Shown here in pieces: positions 44,010 through 53,353 of a stretch of DNA of 64,000 nucleotides (within the stretch, counting starts at the first letter, position 1; every line of letters starts with the position of its first letter). Under the pieces are notes generated by a model, which saw nothing but the letters and a program-made list of their open reading frames with translations, had not been told where the DNA came from and did no database searches. Where the stretch lies: assembly GCF_900007165.1 (NCBI RefSeq), contig NZ_CYGY02000030.1, forward strand, positions 129,952 to 193,951. Reading direction: 5' to 3'. This DNA is from Paraburkholderia piptadeniae. Its GTDB lineage: Bacteria > Pseudomonadota > Gammaproteobacteria > Burkholderiales > Burkholderiaceae. The position numbers and the translations under genes were made by a program.

Positions 44010-45566
44010 CTACTTTATATGCCGCTGGGTCAGAGCAATTACGCCACCTAGCAGAGATATTGCCAAGACTACATAAAAGCAATCCAACACACTCATGAAA
44101 GCTGCCTGATGGACAGCCAAACGTGCGATCTCTCCAAATGCCATGCTTCCCGCCTGTGTTGCCGTATATCCTTGCGCAGTGAACGTTTGGATCATCGTCT
44201 GAAGTGTGTTCTCGAAGACTGGGTTGTACGGCGTAGCAAATTCAAATAGCCTCGTTTGATGAACCGCGATTCGATGCTGTTCAAAGATGATAATGGAAGC
44301 AGTCGAAAACGAATAAGCTAACTGCTTGACAATATTCTTAAGGCGATAACCGTGCGTGAACTCCTGATCCGAGAATATCTGCCACGCAGCACCTCCGCTC
44401 GGCAGAGCAATGAACATCAGGAGAAAGCCTCGCACGATCAGCGGCGCAATCAGCCATGACGTACTGACATCCGGCGGTAGGTTCTCAAACCACGCTGCAA
44501 TGAACGTTGCCATCAGGAAGCCAGGTACAATCAGCCACTTTTTTTCACGAACGTATTTTGCATAGCGAAAGTAAATGATCGCCATACCGACAGAGGAAAG
44601 TGAGGTCAGTCCAACCAGCGTTCCAGCATTTTCCACTGGATATCCGAGACCACTTTCCAGCAACCGCGAGATCAGGTACCCGATTGCGTTCGTTACGTAA
44701 TAATAGAACGCATACAGAATGATCGCAGCTCTGAACGTCCCTTCTTTCAACGCATTTATTCTGATAAGTGGCTTTGGATGATGCCATTGCTGCCGTGCAA
44801 CCCATCCAAGGGCGAACAATCCGACGACCGTGCAGGCAAGCAAGACTGGCGAACTACTGAACAGCTCGAAGCGAACTTGCTGAACGACGATTTGCAGCGC
44901 ACCTAGCGAGATTGCAAACACCAGACATGGCAAAAGATGCGTATCGCTGCGCAACGTCGCCTGTCGCTTGCCGACATGCGGCACGACGAGAAAAGAGAAT
45001 ACCGAGAGCACGACACCAGCGATTGTCGTGCAAGTGAATAGCGCATGCCAACCAAATTGCGCAATCAGCAAGCCACCAATCAACGGAGCAGAGGCGCTCG
45101 CCAGGAGGATGGTTATCAGAAAAAGGCGCGTGGCCGATGGGCGACTGCTGGGAGAAAAGCCAACTTGCAGAAGAATACGGCAGGTGCCCAGCATCGGCCC
45201 GATAAAATAGGCCTGAAGGCCACGCGCCATCGCAAGCTGGAGAGATGTCGAACAGAGCGAGGCCGCCAGAGAACCTATAGAGAACATCAGCAGACACGCG
45301 CTCAGATAGCGACGAAAGCCCATCCGCTCTATCAACCATTGTTGCTGAACGATACCTAGGACCGATGCCACGGCATAGGCGGATGAAGACCAAACCAGTT
45401 CGTCCGGCGGAACGTTGATCCCACCGGCGATGTAGCCGTTGAAGAACGGGAACATCGTGTTATCAAAGTAATCAAGCCCGACCGATAGCGCTACGGCCCA
45501 TGGAAACAGGTCGTTGCGCAAACGGCCAAGCGTGAGCAAGCGTGCGCGTGACAGCTCCATTCTCAC
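44010..45566 (-). CDS. MFS transporter of the DHA2/EmrB type
   Basis: A 518-residue protein with about 14 hydrophobic segments, longer than the 12-helix AAHS transporters in this window. It has WSSSAYAVASVLGIVQQQWLIERMGFRRYL in the TM2-loop region, and a long C-terminal stretch before the last helix, as in EmrB-like exporters. It could export a toxic acid or drug-like compound. No membrane-fusion partner gene is next to it. It lies between the porin and the intact aldehyde dehydrogenase, starting 100 bp from the end of the latter on the same strand. Confidence 0.85.
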   Translation of the reverse strand: MRMELSRARLLTLGRLRNDLFPWAVALSVGLDYFDNTMFPFFNGYIAGGINVPPDELVWSSSAYAVASVLGIVQQQWLIERMGFRRYLSACLLMFSIGSLAASLCSTSLQLAMARGLQAYFIGPMLGTCRILLQVGFSPSSRPSATRLFLITILLASASAPLIGGLLIAQFGWHALFTCTTIAGVVLSVFSFLVVPHVGKRQATLRSDTHLLPCLVFAISLGALQIVVQQVRFELFSSSPVLLACTVVGLFALGWVARQQWHHPKPLIRINALKEGTFRAAIILYAFYYYVTNAIGYLISRLLESGLGYPVENAGTLVGLTSLSSVGMAIIYFRYAKYVREKKWLIVPGFLMATFIAAWFENLPPDVSTSWLIAPLIVRGFLLMFIALPSGGAAWQIFSDQEFTHGYRLKNIVKQLAYSFSTASIIIFEQHRIAVHQTRLFEFATPYNPVFENTLQTMIQTFTAQGYTATQAGSMAFGEIARLAVHQAAFMSVLDCFYVVLAISLLGGVIALTQRHIK

Positions 45567-45666
45567 GATTCGCCATCCATGTCACGCCGCGACACCGAGT
45601 GACGCGGATGCATCGCCATCTCTTCGCCGAGAGTCGCAAAGTGGAATGTTGCGCTCGCGTGCCTCT

Positions 45667-47127
45667 TCATGCCATGACAACAGTCTTGGATTCCATAAAT
45701 GCGGTCAGTCCTTCAGTGCCGCCTTCCCGGCCGATACCTGATTGCTTGAATCCGCCAAATCCGATGGAAAAATCGGTGCGCGGACCGTTATGTCCGACTG
45801 TCCCTGAGCGAATCTGTCGGGCCACAGCTAGCGCGCGATCGCGATCGTTCGTGAACACCGCAGCATTCAAACCAAAGGGCGTGTCGTTTGCCATTCGGAT
45901 CGCGCTGGCCTCGTCATCAGCCGGGATGACACTCAAAACCGGCCCGAAGATTTCCTGTTGGGCGATCGTGGACCGGTTGTCGACGTTACCGAATACGGTC
46001 GGCTCATAAAAAAAGCCACGCGCCTGGCCTGGAGGGCGCTTGCCGCCGGTTGCAAGCGTCGCACCTTCGGCAACGCCGGTTGCCACAAAACGCTCAACCG
46101 TTTCACGTTGTCGCCCACTAGCGAGCGGTCCGGAGGTGGTCTCGGGTGCAAACGGATCCCCTACGACGATCTGCTTCGCGATGTTGGCCAGTGCTTCCAC
46201 CATGGAATCATGCTTGGCCCGCGGCACGATTACCCGTGTCAAGCTATGGCAAATCTGCCCCGTGTTGTAGCCGAAATAGGAGGACCCGAGGGTCTGAGCC
46301 GCTGTCTCAATGTCGTAGTCGTCAAGAATGATAGCCGGGGATTTTCCACCCAGTTCCAGTGTGACGCGGGCAATCCGATCACCGGCTATAGACGCGATTT
46401 TTCGCCCGGCGCCGGTCGAGCCCGTAAACGTGATTTTGTCCACATCGGGATTACGGACCAGTTCCTCGGAAACATCTCGGTCTGCCGTAACCACGTTGAC
46501 GACACCCGGCGGCAGCCCGATTTCTTCGCAGATTTCGGCAAACATATAGGCTGAACAAGGCGCTTCCGGCGACGACTTGATGACCAGCGTGCAACCTGCC
46601 AGCAATGCGGGCGCTGTCTTATACGCCATGAGGCCAGCGGGACCGTTCCACGGAATAATTTCTCCAACGACGCCAACGGGCTCATAAATGCGGTAGGCAA
46701 GATTTCCTGACACGGAGCGGAGTTCCTCCGTGAATGGAAATGTTGATGCCATTGCTGCGTATTGGCGAAAGGCACCGCTGATGAACAGCCCGATGCGCGG
46801 TTGTGCGACCTTATAGACGATACCAGTCTCGATCGCCCAGACGCGCGCAAATTCGTCGTTTAACGCCTCCAAGCGCTCAGCGAATCTTTCGAGATAGACG
46901 GCGCGTTCCTGTGGTGTCATCCGGGGCCACGGTCCATGATCGAATGCTTCACGCGCGGCGGCGACCGCGCGTTGCATATCGCTGGATGCAGCCGTCGCCA
47001 CGGTAGCTACGACTTCCTCCGTCGAACAATTGATAACGTTGAATGTTTCAGATGTCGAAGGCTCAGTCCACTTTCCACCAATGAAGAACTGCCCAGGGTG
47101 CTTCAAATCAATAGTTTTCGTCGTCAT
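45667..47127 (-). CDS. NAD(P)-dependent aldehyde dehydrogenase (intact copy)
   Basis: A 486-residue aldehyde dehydrogenase. It has GEIIPWNGP, the cofactor segment ITFTGSTGAGRKIASIAG, the general-base Glu in VTLELGGKSPA, the nucleophile Cys in NTGQICHSLTR and FGGFKQSGIGREGG. It oxidises an aldehyde to the acid. It lies 66 bp downstream of a zinc alcohol dehydrogenase on the same strand, so the pair could convert an alcohol to an acid. It is the intact counterpart of the broken gene at 33932-36530, although the two proteins are only moderately similar. Confidence 0.95.
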   Translation of the reverse strand: MTTKTIDLKHPGQFFIGGKWTEPSTSETFNVINCSTEEVVATVATAASSDMQRAVAAAREAFDHGPWPRMTPQERAVYLERFAERLEALNDEFARVWAIETGIVYKVAQPRIGLFISGAFRQYAAMASTFPFTEELRSVSGNLAYRIYEPVGVVGEIIPWNGPAGLMAYKTAPALLAGCTLVIKSSPEAPCSAYMFAEICEEIGLPPGVVNVVTADRDVSEELVRNPDVDKITFTGSTGAGRKIASIAGDRIARVTLELGGKSPAIILDDYDIETAAQTLGSSYFGYNTGQICHSLTRVIVPRAKHDSMVEALANIAKQIVVGDPFAPETTSGPLASGRQRETVERFVATGVAEGATLATGGKRPPGQARGFFYEPTVFGNVDNRSTIAQQEIFGPVLSVIPADDEASAIRMANDTPFGLNAAVFTNDRDRALAVARQIRSGTVGHNGPRTDFSIGFGGFKQSGIGREGGTEGLTAFMESKTVVMA

Positions 47128-47193
47128 TACAACCTCGTTTGCCCCTTTCTCAGGGCGAGTTCTGTGTTTCCGAATCGATTCAGCCGCCGGACC

Positions 47194-48249
47194 TCAAAAT
47201 ACGATGACGCCCTTACCGCCCGCTTGCCGATTGAAGTGTGCGTAGGCCTCTTCGGCCTGCTCCAACCTCCATTCGTCGGTGAAGAGATGGTCGACCTCGA
47301 CACCGTGGTCCGCGATGAAATGAGCACAGTCTTTCATTCCGACCTCGGAAAAGGTGAACGAGCCAATTAGCGTCCGCTGTTTGCCGATCACGTCTTTCAT
47401 CGCGTCGAGCGTTAAATTTCCACCGACGGCCACGAGCGCCACACGACCCCATGTCGCAGTGCTCAGCACGGCCTGCTTGCGCGGCAACTCACCACCTGCA
47501 CACTCGACGGCGCATGTCGCGCCTTTTCCTCGCGTCAGCTTGTGGACTTCGTCCACGGGGTCGACTTTGCTTGCATCAATCGCGTGTGTGACGCCAAATT
47601 CTTTCGCGCGAGCAACACGATCGGCGTTGATATCGACGCCGATCACCTCGACGCCCATCGATGCTGCCAATTGCGCAGTGGAAAGACCTACTGGCCCTAG
47701 TCCAAAAACGGCGAGTGTGTCTCGAGCGCTGATATCGAGGCGCAGCAGTGCACCAAAAGCAGTACCCGTGCCGCATGACACCGCGGCACCGCCTTTGAAC
47801 GAGACTTCGTCCGGCAGGTGGACGAGCGATGAGGCAGGGACCTTCATGTAGTTAGCATGCCCGCCGTGGCTTAACACGCCATAGATCCGGGCACCCCTGT
47901 CACAAAGTTGAGTCCAACCCGTTCGACAGTGGTCGCAGAACGCACATCCGGCGTAATGAAATACCATCACTCGATCGCCGACTTTGAACGAGCGCTTATC
48001 TACGCTGGCGCCCACAGCTGCTACGACGCCACAAGGTTCATGACCTCCGATAACGTTGTCCGATTCCATTCGGTCGCGCATTCCAAGCATCGCTAGTGAA
48101 TTCGCCATGCCGTGCCGGTAATAGTGCAAGTCGGTGCCGCACATTCCCGATGCTTTCATTTCGACAATGACTTCATCGGGACCGGGAGTCGGATCGTCAA
48201 AGTCGAGCAGTTCGACCTTGCAATTTCCTTGAAACACCATCCCTCTCAT
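47194..48249 (-). CDS. Zinc-dependent alcohol dehydrogenase (second copy)
   Basis: A 351-residue medium-chain dehydrogenase, closely similar to the product of 36545-37615. Catalytic zinc ligands are in SGMCGTD and GGHEPCG, the structural zinc is bound by CAFCDHCRTGWTQLC, and the cofactor loop is FGLGPVGLSTAQL. It is the first gene of a two-gene unit with the aldehyde dehydrogenase. An inverted repeat lies 20-40 bp upstream of its start codon and may control the unit. The gene order (ADH then ALDH) is opposite to that in the broken cassette. Confidence 0.94.
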   Translation of the reverse strand: MRGMVFQGNCKVELLDFDDPTPGPDEVIVEMKASGMCGTDLHYYRHGMANSLAMLGMRDRMESDNVIGGHEPCGVVAAVGASVDKRSFKVGDRVMVFHYAGCAFCDHCRTGWTQLCDRGARIYGVLSHGGHANYMKVPASSLVHLPDEVSFKGGAAVSCGTGTAFGALLRLDISARDTLAVFGLGPVGLSTAQLAASMGVEVIGVDINADRVARAKEFGVTHAIDASKVDPVDEVHKLTRGKGATCAVECAGGELPRKQAVLSTATWGRVALVAVGGNLTLDAMKDVIGKQRTLIGSFTFSEVGMKDCAHFIADHGVEVDHLFTDEWRLEQAEEAYAHFNRQAGGKGVIVF

Positions 48250-48267
48250 GAATTCCTCTACATTCAG

Positions 48268-48288
48268 TGTCCGACGTCCTCTCGGACA
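48268..48288. promoter_or_regulatory. Perfect 7-7-7 inverted repeat upstream of the ADH-ALDH unit
   Basis: TGTCCGA, seven bases, TCGGACA. The left part continues as TGTCCGACGTCC, and a near direct copy TGCCCGACGTCC lies at 48303-48314. The position, 20 bp before the start codon, suits an operator. This motif is different from the TTCCGTAC element. Confidence 0.5.
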
Positions 48289-48728
48289 TTTATCAGGTCA
48301 AATGCCCGACGTCCGCCCAACTGTGAACAGACCAAATCGATTCGTTGCTTACTTGATCGCCGCATCCAAGAGCACGTTCTGGATAGGCGTTATGCACCGA
48401 ATACTTGTGCCTCAAGCCGATTTATCGAGTGGCGCTTGTGATCTTGATTGTGATATGAAGCTTCGCTTGAGAGATCTGCAGCGATCTGAGAGCGTGGTCT
48501 GCCACGAGAAAATTCGTGGCGTCGAATCCAAGGCTCGCTTTTGGCATGCTAAGTTTCGACCGTCCGCGATTCAATTGAAAATTGCTGAATCGTGAATTCG
48601 GCTGTACCGAATACGGTCGCTTCGACAATCATGGCCTCGGCGAACCTTCACCGGAGTAAATCGCGACGATCCTCTCCTACGGTCTTCGAGTTGCAAGCAA
48701 CTGCAATCGACGTCATGGCACAAGAACC
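48289..48728. other. Gene-free interval between the ADH-ALDH unit and the NmrA-like gene
   Basis: Apart from the repeat copy at 48303-48314, I see no gene or clear signal. Open frames here have no family character. Confidence 0.5.
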
Positions 48729-49367
48729 TCAAAGAAAGACGGGCTTGTCGGCATCCGTACCTGGCTTATTGACACCGACATTGGCTCTCAACATGAGACT
48801 TGGATTACTTATCAACTCAACAATCAAAGCCGCCACGCTCTTGCGCGAGACCTCCGTCCCCCTGAACGGTTCGTTCCGATCTGTTGTTTCGTAGCTCACC
48901 TCGTCGACGTCGGTAAGCCAGGCCGCCCGCAATATCGTGTAGTCCAGGCCGGATCCCTCAATCAGATCAGCCGATGCTCGATAGGGAGGAAGAAACTGAC
49001 CAATTTCCTTGCGATTCCACTCACCAAACTTTCCCGGCACCTCGTCGTAAATACCCAATGAGTTGACAGAAATCAGTCGCTTGACACCCGTCTCCTTCAT
49101 CGCCGACAGGATGTTTTTAGTCTGCTTGTCTACCTCGCCCGCGAGGTTGGCGTAAACCACGTCGTGGCCCGCCACAACTCTCGGCAGCAAGTCTTTGTCC
49201 AATACATCCCCGATCACGACCGTTGCGTTTTTTGGTTCATTGCCGGCGAGTTTTTTTGGATTACGCACGAGCAACGTCTGGGTCAGTCCTGGCTTATCGC
49301 CATTCATCTGGACAACCCAGCGCGCAATCTGCCCGCTAGCGCCAAGTATCAAAACCTTCGTATTCAT
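48729..49367 (-). CDS. NAD(P)-binding NmrA-like/atypical SDR protein
   Basis: A 212-residue Rossmann-fold protein starting MNTKVLILGASGQIARWVV, with the GASGQIA cofactor motif, DVLDKDLLPRVVAGHDVVYANLAG, and RLISVNSLGIYDE. It matches the NAD(P)H-binding NmrA/YhfK-like group, whose members are reductases or redox sensors. AAGGAT upstream supports the ATG at 49367. It is downstream of a DLH-like hydrolase on the same strand, separated by 160 bp with a hairpin, so they may be independent. Confidence 0.85.
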   Translation of the reverse strand: MNTKVLILGASGQIARWVVQMNGDKPGLTQTLLVRNPKKLAGNEPKNATVVIGDVLDKDLLPRVVAGHDVVYANLAGEVDKQTKNILSAMKETGVKRLISVNSLGIYDEVPGKFGEWNRKEIGQFLPPYRASADLIEGSGLDYTILRAAWLTDVDEVSYETTDRNEPFRGTEVSRKSVAALIVELISNPSLMLRANVGVNKPGTDADKPVFL

Positions 49368-49474
49368 TTTGGCATCCTTAATGAATGACTTGATCAAAAA
49401 GCTATAAAACGATTGATCGCTGCCATCTCAAGCCGTAGAAACCAGCAACGCAATGCCTCTGGGGGCGACGCAGC

Positions 49475-49498
49475 AAGACACTTCACCTGAAGTGTCTT
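49475..49498 (-). terminator. Hairpin below the DLH-like hydrolase gene
   Basis: AAGACACTTCA and TGAAGTGTCTT are perfectly complementary around a 2-nt centre, 30 bp after the hydrolase stop. The T-run is short, so this is a candidate rather than a certain terminator. Its perfect dyad could also bind a regulator of the downstream NmrA-like gene. Confidence 0.45.
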
Positions 49499-49527
49499 TG
49501 CGAAAAACTTCTCTTATACAGCGGAGA

Positions 49528-50448
49528 TCAGAGGTTTTCCTTGTAGAAAGGCACCAGCTTCGCCAGCGCTTTTGCAACCGGCTCGGGCTTGTCGTACAAG
49601 TCATAGTGCGACCAACCTTCAATGACCACCAATTCCTTATTCTTCGAAGCAGCGCGACCGATAACTTCACAGCCGTCGCGATACGCGCCAAACGCACCCA
49701 CCTTATCGCCCACCACGACCATCAGCGGCTGTGTGAGCAACGTTTCACACAGATGAAACGCGTCCCAGCCGACGGCGACCGCTTGATGGGAGAACATCGA
49801 ACGATTGACCCCGTTGGGCGCGCGACCTCTATCTGACCGGTAGTATTCAGTGGCGCCATACAGATCCACTTCCGTCAACCCGGCTTCACGCGCCGCTTCT
49901 GGAGAGGGCGGGAGCAAATCGTCCACACGCGCAGCAGCGCCTCGCGCCTCCGCGGTGCGTTGTGCCGCCATTGCCTCCAATGCAGCGATCGGGTTGTAGC
50001 CGCTGAAGCCTTCCCGCATCAGGCGTCCGTAGTTTGCGCCCGTTACGGTACCCACCGCCTTGATACGACGCTCGGTCATTGCGGCATTGATGGAATAGCC
50101 GCCACCGCCGCATATCCCGAGGACGCCAATCCGACCTTCATCAACGTAAGGCAGCGTCACCAGATAATCACAGACGACGCGAAAATCTTCGACTCGACGT
50201 GTCGGATCTTCGATGTAGCGCGGTTCGCCACCACTGTCGGCCTGAAAGCTGGCGTCGAAAGCAATGACGACGAAGCCTTCTTTCGCCAAAGCCTCTCCAT
50301 AGACGTTCCCCGAAGTTTGCTCCTTGCAACTGCCGATCGGGTGCGCACTGATGATAGCGGGATACTTTTTCTTCTCGTCGAAGCCCGGAGGAAAGTACAG
50401 GTTCGCAGCGATGTCCCAATAGGTATGGTCGATCTTAACGTTCTTCAT
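49528..50448 (-). CDS. Alpha/beta-hydrolase of the YcjY/dienelactone hydrolase-like group
   Basis: A 306-residue hydrolase with AHPIGSCKEQTSG near the oxyanion hole, DASFQADSGGEPR, and the nucleophile elbow LGICGGGGYSINAAM, where Cys takes the place of Ser as in dienelactone hydrolases. A C-terminal His is in EGWSHYDLYD. GGAGAG eight bases upstream supports the ATG at 50448. It has a close paralogue at 54771-55688. Substrates of this group are poorly known; polyketide-like or redox-stress related roles have been proposed, and I do not assign one. Confidence 0.88.
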   Translation of the reverse strand: MKNVKIDHTYWDIAANLYFPPGFDEKKKYPAIISAHPIGSCKEQTSGNVYGEALAKEGFVVIAFDASFQADSGGEPRYIEDPTRRVEDFRVVCDYLVTLPYVDEGRIGVLGICGGGGYSINAAMTERRIKAVGTVTGANYGRLMREGFSGYNPIAALEAMAAQRTAEARGAAARVDDLLPPSPEAAREAGLTEVDLYGATEYYRSDRGRAPNGVNRSMFSHQAVAVGWDAFHLCETLLTQPLMVVVGDKVGAFGAYRDGCEVIGRAASKNKELVVIEGWSHYDLYDKPEPVAKALAKLVPFYKENL

Positions 50449-50903
50449 GAGGCTCTCCACTCAGAGTCATAGGTGTACAAACCGCTCGTTATGTCCGCTG
50501 GATGCTGGTATAGCCGAGCACGAATGATTGAACTATACGGACGCGATTAGCTTCGCGGAAGCTCATAATATCGAGCACAGTTGTAAGCCCAGGTTGACAA
50601 TGTCCACGACACGGATCCCGCGCTGCTTCGCTCCCTCGCCGCTTTCGCACACGTCACACACCATCGAAATCTATGGTTTCCAGCAGTCGCGCGGGCGGTC
50701 CATCAAATCCACGATCCACGCGACGAACCTTCATGGCCCGTGCGTGTGAACATCTCGCGCGCGGCGCTGTACACCCGTGGAAGTTCGCGTCAACCAGAGC
50801 AGACGGTCGCTTCTTCACGATGGAACCGAAAGGCACTATCACGACTAGCGTCGACCGGCATGATTCTCGCTGCCTTGGCGTCAACCCCACGCCGGGAAGC
50901 GCA
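50449..50903. other. Gene-free 455-bp interval
   Basis: It lies between the hydrolase start and the stop of the second IclR gene. I see no gene, no good hairpin and no TTCCGTAC element. Confidence 0.5.
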
Positions 50904-51692
50904 TCATGGTTCGCAGTCGACGTCTACGAGTTCCTCAGTCAGCTTGCGCGCTGTCGCCTTGAGTTCTGGCATCACTCGGTTCCGTATGGCTGTCATATCC
51001 GGGTCGAGTTCGATCGCACCGCAATTGAGCGACATGATCGTGCGCGAGCGGCCAACCACGACCGGCAGCGCGATTCCGTACGCATTGCGTTGATACTCGC
51101 CCACCGACATGCATACGCCCGACTCGCTCAGATCCGCGAACGCGACTTCAAGGTTCCTACGAACAATCGCGGCATGCTCGCCCGCGGCCTCGAGCAGCGC
51201 CCCGACGAGCGGCTCGCGCTCTGCTGGCGACAGCGCATACAGATAAGCACGTCCTACCGAAGTCGACTCCATCGGCAGTAAGGAGCCGACCCCAAGGCGA
51301 AGTGTCGCTATCCTCGCACTCGCGCGCCACGCGATATAGATCATGTCAAGCCGATGCGGGACGGCCAGTGCGACCGACAATTCGAGCTTGTCGGCCAGTT
51401 TCTGGATAAACGGATTAACGATATTGATGACTGGGTTCGCTTCGAGGTACGCATGCCCCATGCTCAACGCTCCCGCGCTGAGTTCGAACTGTCTTCCGCC
51501 GCCCACCCTGCGCAGATAGCCAATGGCGATCAGTGTGGTCGTCAGTCGCGATACCGTCGCCTTTGGGAAACCCGTGCGTCTCACGAGCTCCGCGTTGGAC
51601 AGCGGCGCACGCGCAGCACGAAACGCGCGCAGCACTTCGAGTCCGCGCTCGACAGTGAGCGTCACGTTTGTTTGAGTATCGGTCCCGTTCAT
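50904..51692 (-). CDS. IclR-family transcriptional regulator (second of tandem pair)
   Basis: A 262-residue IclR protein. The winged helix covers about residues 12-75 (VERGLEVLRAFRAARAPLSNAELVRRTGFPKATVSRLTTTLIAIGYL). The effector domain contains SVGRAYLYALSPAERE and GYCxS-like ESGVCMSVGEYQRN. It starts 6 bp after the stop of the first IclR gene, so the two are cotranscribed and perhaps act together. TTCCGTAC elements lie upstream of the pair. Typical ligands of this family are aromatic or small organic acids; the actual one is unknown. Confidence 0.94.
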   Translation of the reverse strand: MNGTDTQTNVTLTVERGLEVLRAFRAARAPLSNAELVRRTGFPKATVSRLTTTLIAIGYLRRVGGGRQFELSAGALSMGHAYLEANPVINIVNPFIQKLADKLELSVALAVPHRLDMIYIAWRASARIATLRLGVGSLLPMESTSVGRAYLYALSPAEREPLVGALLEAAGEHAAIVRRNLEVAFADLSESGVCMSVGEYQRNAYGIALPVVVGRSRTIMSLNCGAIELDPDMTAIRNRVMPELKATARKLTEELVDVDCEP

Positions 51693-51698
51693 GGTCCG

Positions 51699-52568
51699 CT
51701 AGTCCGTGAACAATACCTGCTCTTGCAGGGTTTGCGCGACAGCAACAAGCCGGGGGCCTAGTTCACGCTCGACCCGCGCGCGGCCGAGCCGCGCGCTTCG
51801 GCCTACGCAAGCCAGCACGAGCGGCGTATGGTCCTGGATGACGAGCGGCGTGGCGAGAATCGTCAGATCAGGCTCCCATTCCCCCAGCGACATGCAGTAG
51901 CCCGCGTTATGCACCTGTGAAATACCTTCACCGATGCGCCGCCGCAGGCGCGGCCAGTCGCGCCCAGTCTTACGCTCCACGCTGCTGAGCAGGTAAAACC
52001 GTTCGAGCTCCGGCAGAGCCGCCAGCATTGCCCATCCCATCGGCGACGAGGCGATGCGCAAGCGCGCGCCCGCATGGAGCTTCAGATCCACTGATTGTGT
52101 GGGACTCGAGCAGGTATCGAGCACAGTGACGTCAAGACGGTCCCGCGTACCTAGCACAACGTAGGTATCGTTCGCGTTCGCAAATGACTGCATTTCAAGA
52201 CGTGCGAGCTGCTGCACGCTGGAATGCGCAATCGCGGCGTAGCCAAGCGAGAGAACGGGTGCGGCCAGACGATACTTGCGACGCGCGGGGGAATAGTGCA
52301 GATAACCGAGCGCGACGAGCGAGCGCACCATGCGTGAGACAGTCGGAGCGGGAATTCCCGTCTCGAGCATCAAATCCTGATTGCCGAGCCACGGTTCGTT
52401 TGGCGAAAAAGCGGCAAGAATCGCGAGGCTCCGCGCCAGTGGGACAACCATCGCGCGGCCGACACGCGTGCGCTTTGTGCCGCCATCGCCCTCCTCCGCG
52501 ACGATATCCCAGTTCGGGTCCGCCATCCCACTCTGGGATCGGGCTGTCTGATTTGCGTGCAACGACAT
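51699..52568 (-). CDS. IclR-family transcriptional regulator (first of tandem pair)
   Basis: A 289-residue IclR protein with an N-terminal extension of about 35 residues. The winged helix follows: VVPLARSLAILAAFSPNEPWLGNQDLMLETG then APTVSRMVRSLVALGYLHY. The effector domain carries SSPMGWAMLAALPE and NAGYCMSLGEWEPDLT. It is the head gene of the tandem iclR unit. The inverted pair of TTCCGTAC elements lies 150-270 bp upstream of its start, which suits autoregulation. It is the best candidate for the protein that binds that element. Confidence 0.94.
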   Translation of the reverse strand: MSLHANQTARSQSGMADPNWDIVAEEGDGGTKRTRVGRAMVVPLARSLAILAAFSPNEPWLGNQDLMLETGIPAPTVSRMVRSLVALGYLHYSPARRKYRLAAPVLSLGYAAIAHSSVQQLARLEMQSFANANDTYVVLGTRDRLDVTVLDTCSSPTQSVDLKLHAGARLRIASSPMGWAMLAALPELERFYLLSSVERKTGRDWPRLRRRIGEGISQVHNAGYCMSLGEWEPDLTILATPLVIQDHTPLVLACVGRSARLGRARVERELGPRLVAVAQTLQEQVLFTD

Positions 52569-52719
52569 CGATCGCTCCGTGTGTCACGATTGGGCCCGGA
52601 AAGCGGACATTCGGCGTGTCGGTCACAGTTGGAGCTAAACGATTACCTGCTCCCACTTGCCGGCTGTTGGCTGCATTACAGGAGACAGGCGAGAGCGCGT
52701 CAACAACACGGCCGAGATG

Positions 52720-52837
52720 TTCCGTACTTTGGACGAATTGATTTGCGCCCGGGTTCCGGTGATAGTGGAAAACCCTCTGTTTTCGTAGGTCCACGTGTGG
52801 CGCCGCACGGGATCCAACACACAATCATTGTACGGAA
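52720..52837. promoter_or_regulatory. Inverted pair of TTCCGTAC elements upstream of the tandem iclR genes
   Basis: Forward TTCCGTACTTTG (52720-52731), an exact consensus match, and reverse CATTGTACGGAA (52826-52837). Centres are 106 bp apart, about ten helical turns. The nearest gene on the minus strand is the first iclR gene, 150 bp away. Confidence 0.55.
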
Positions 52838-53209
52838 CGCTGGGGTTATCGCTTCAGCGCGTGGTCGTCAGGCTACGCGCATTGTCGGACGGCGTGGCAC
52901 GGGTGGGAAGACTCGCCAAACGCCATCATCGTGTCGGAAAAAGCAGATCATCACCTCGCCACACGACGCTCGCGCGTCGATCCTCACGCAGCGCACCCTT
53001 GCGGCGTGCCGCAACGACCGGACCCGGAATGGCACAGCCCGGTTCGCCATAAACCATCGATCCACGATATCGCGCAACGACGTTCGCACCGTTTCCATCT
53101 GAAACCCCTTCCTATTGCTTAACCACCAGACAAGCTAAACACATCGATGACGACTTGGCGCGACCGTTTCGTCCTTCCGAAGATACGGACCCGCCGAGCA
53201 TCGTAATAG

Positions 53210-53220
53210 CCCCCCCCCCC
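53210..53220. repeat. Homopolymer tract of 11 C
   Basis: Eleven consecutive C bases in a gene-free stretch. Such tracts slip easily, so the length may vary between cells or be miscounted by sequencing. No open frame depends on it. Confidence 0.8.
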
Positions 53221-53353
53221 GATCCGCTACTCCCCCTGCGTTTCTCGCGCGCCATCAATATCGCGAATCGCGGCGACTTGTCTCTGCTCCAACTCTCTCG
53301 TGTACTCATGTTGCGATCCGGTTCTGGTAGCGTCAACGCTACCGACGCGCCTG

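Noticed and set aside
50996..51070. Two further TTCCGTA-like strings (near 50996 and 51063)
   Set aside because: Both lie inside the coding part of the second iclR gene and do not match the extended consensus, so they are counted as chance. The same holds for coding matches near 24631 and 28524.
52195..52824. A 209-codon minus-strand frame overlapping the start of the first iclR gene
   Set aside because: It overlaps the winged-helix coding part of iclR in another frame and has an Arg-rich shadow composition.
53175..53189. TTCCGAAGATACGGA as another operator copy
   Set aside because: The two half-sites are six rather than five bases apart, off by one from the palindrome at 33684, so the match is not convincing.
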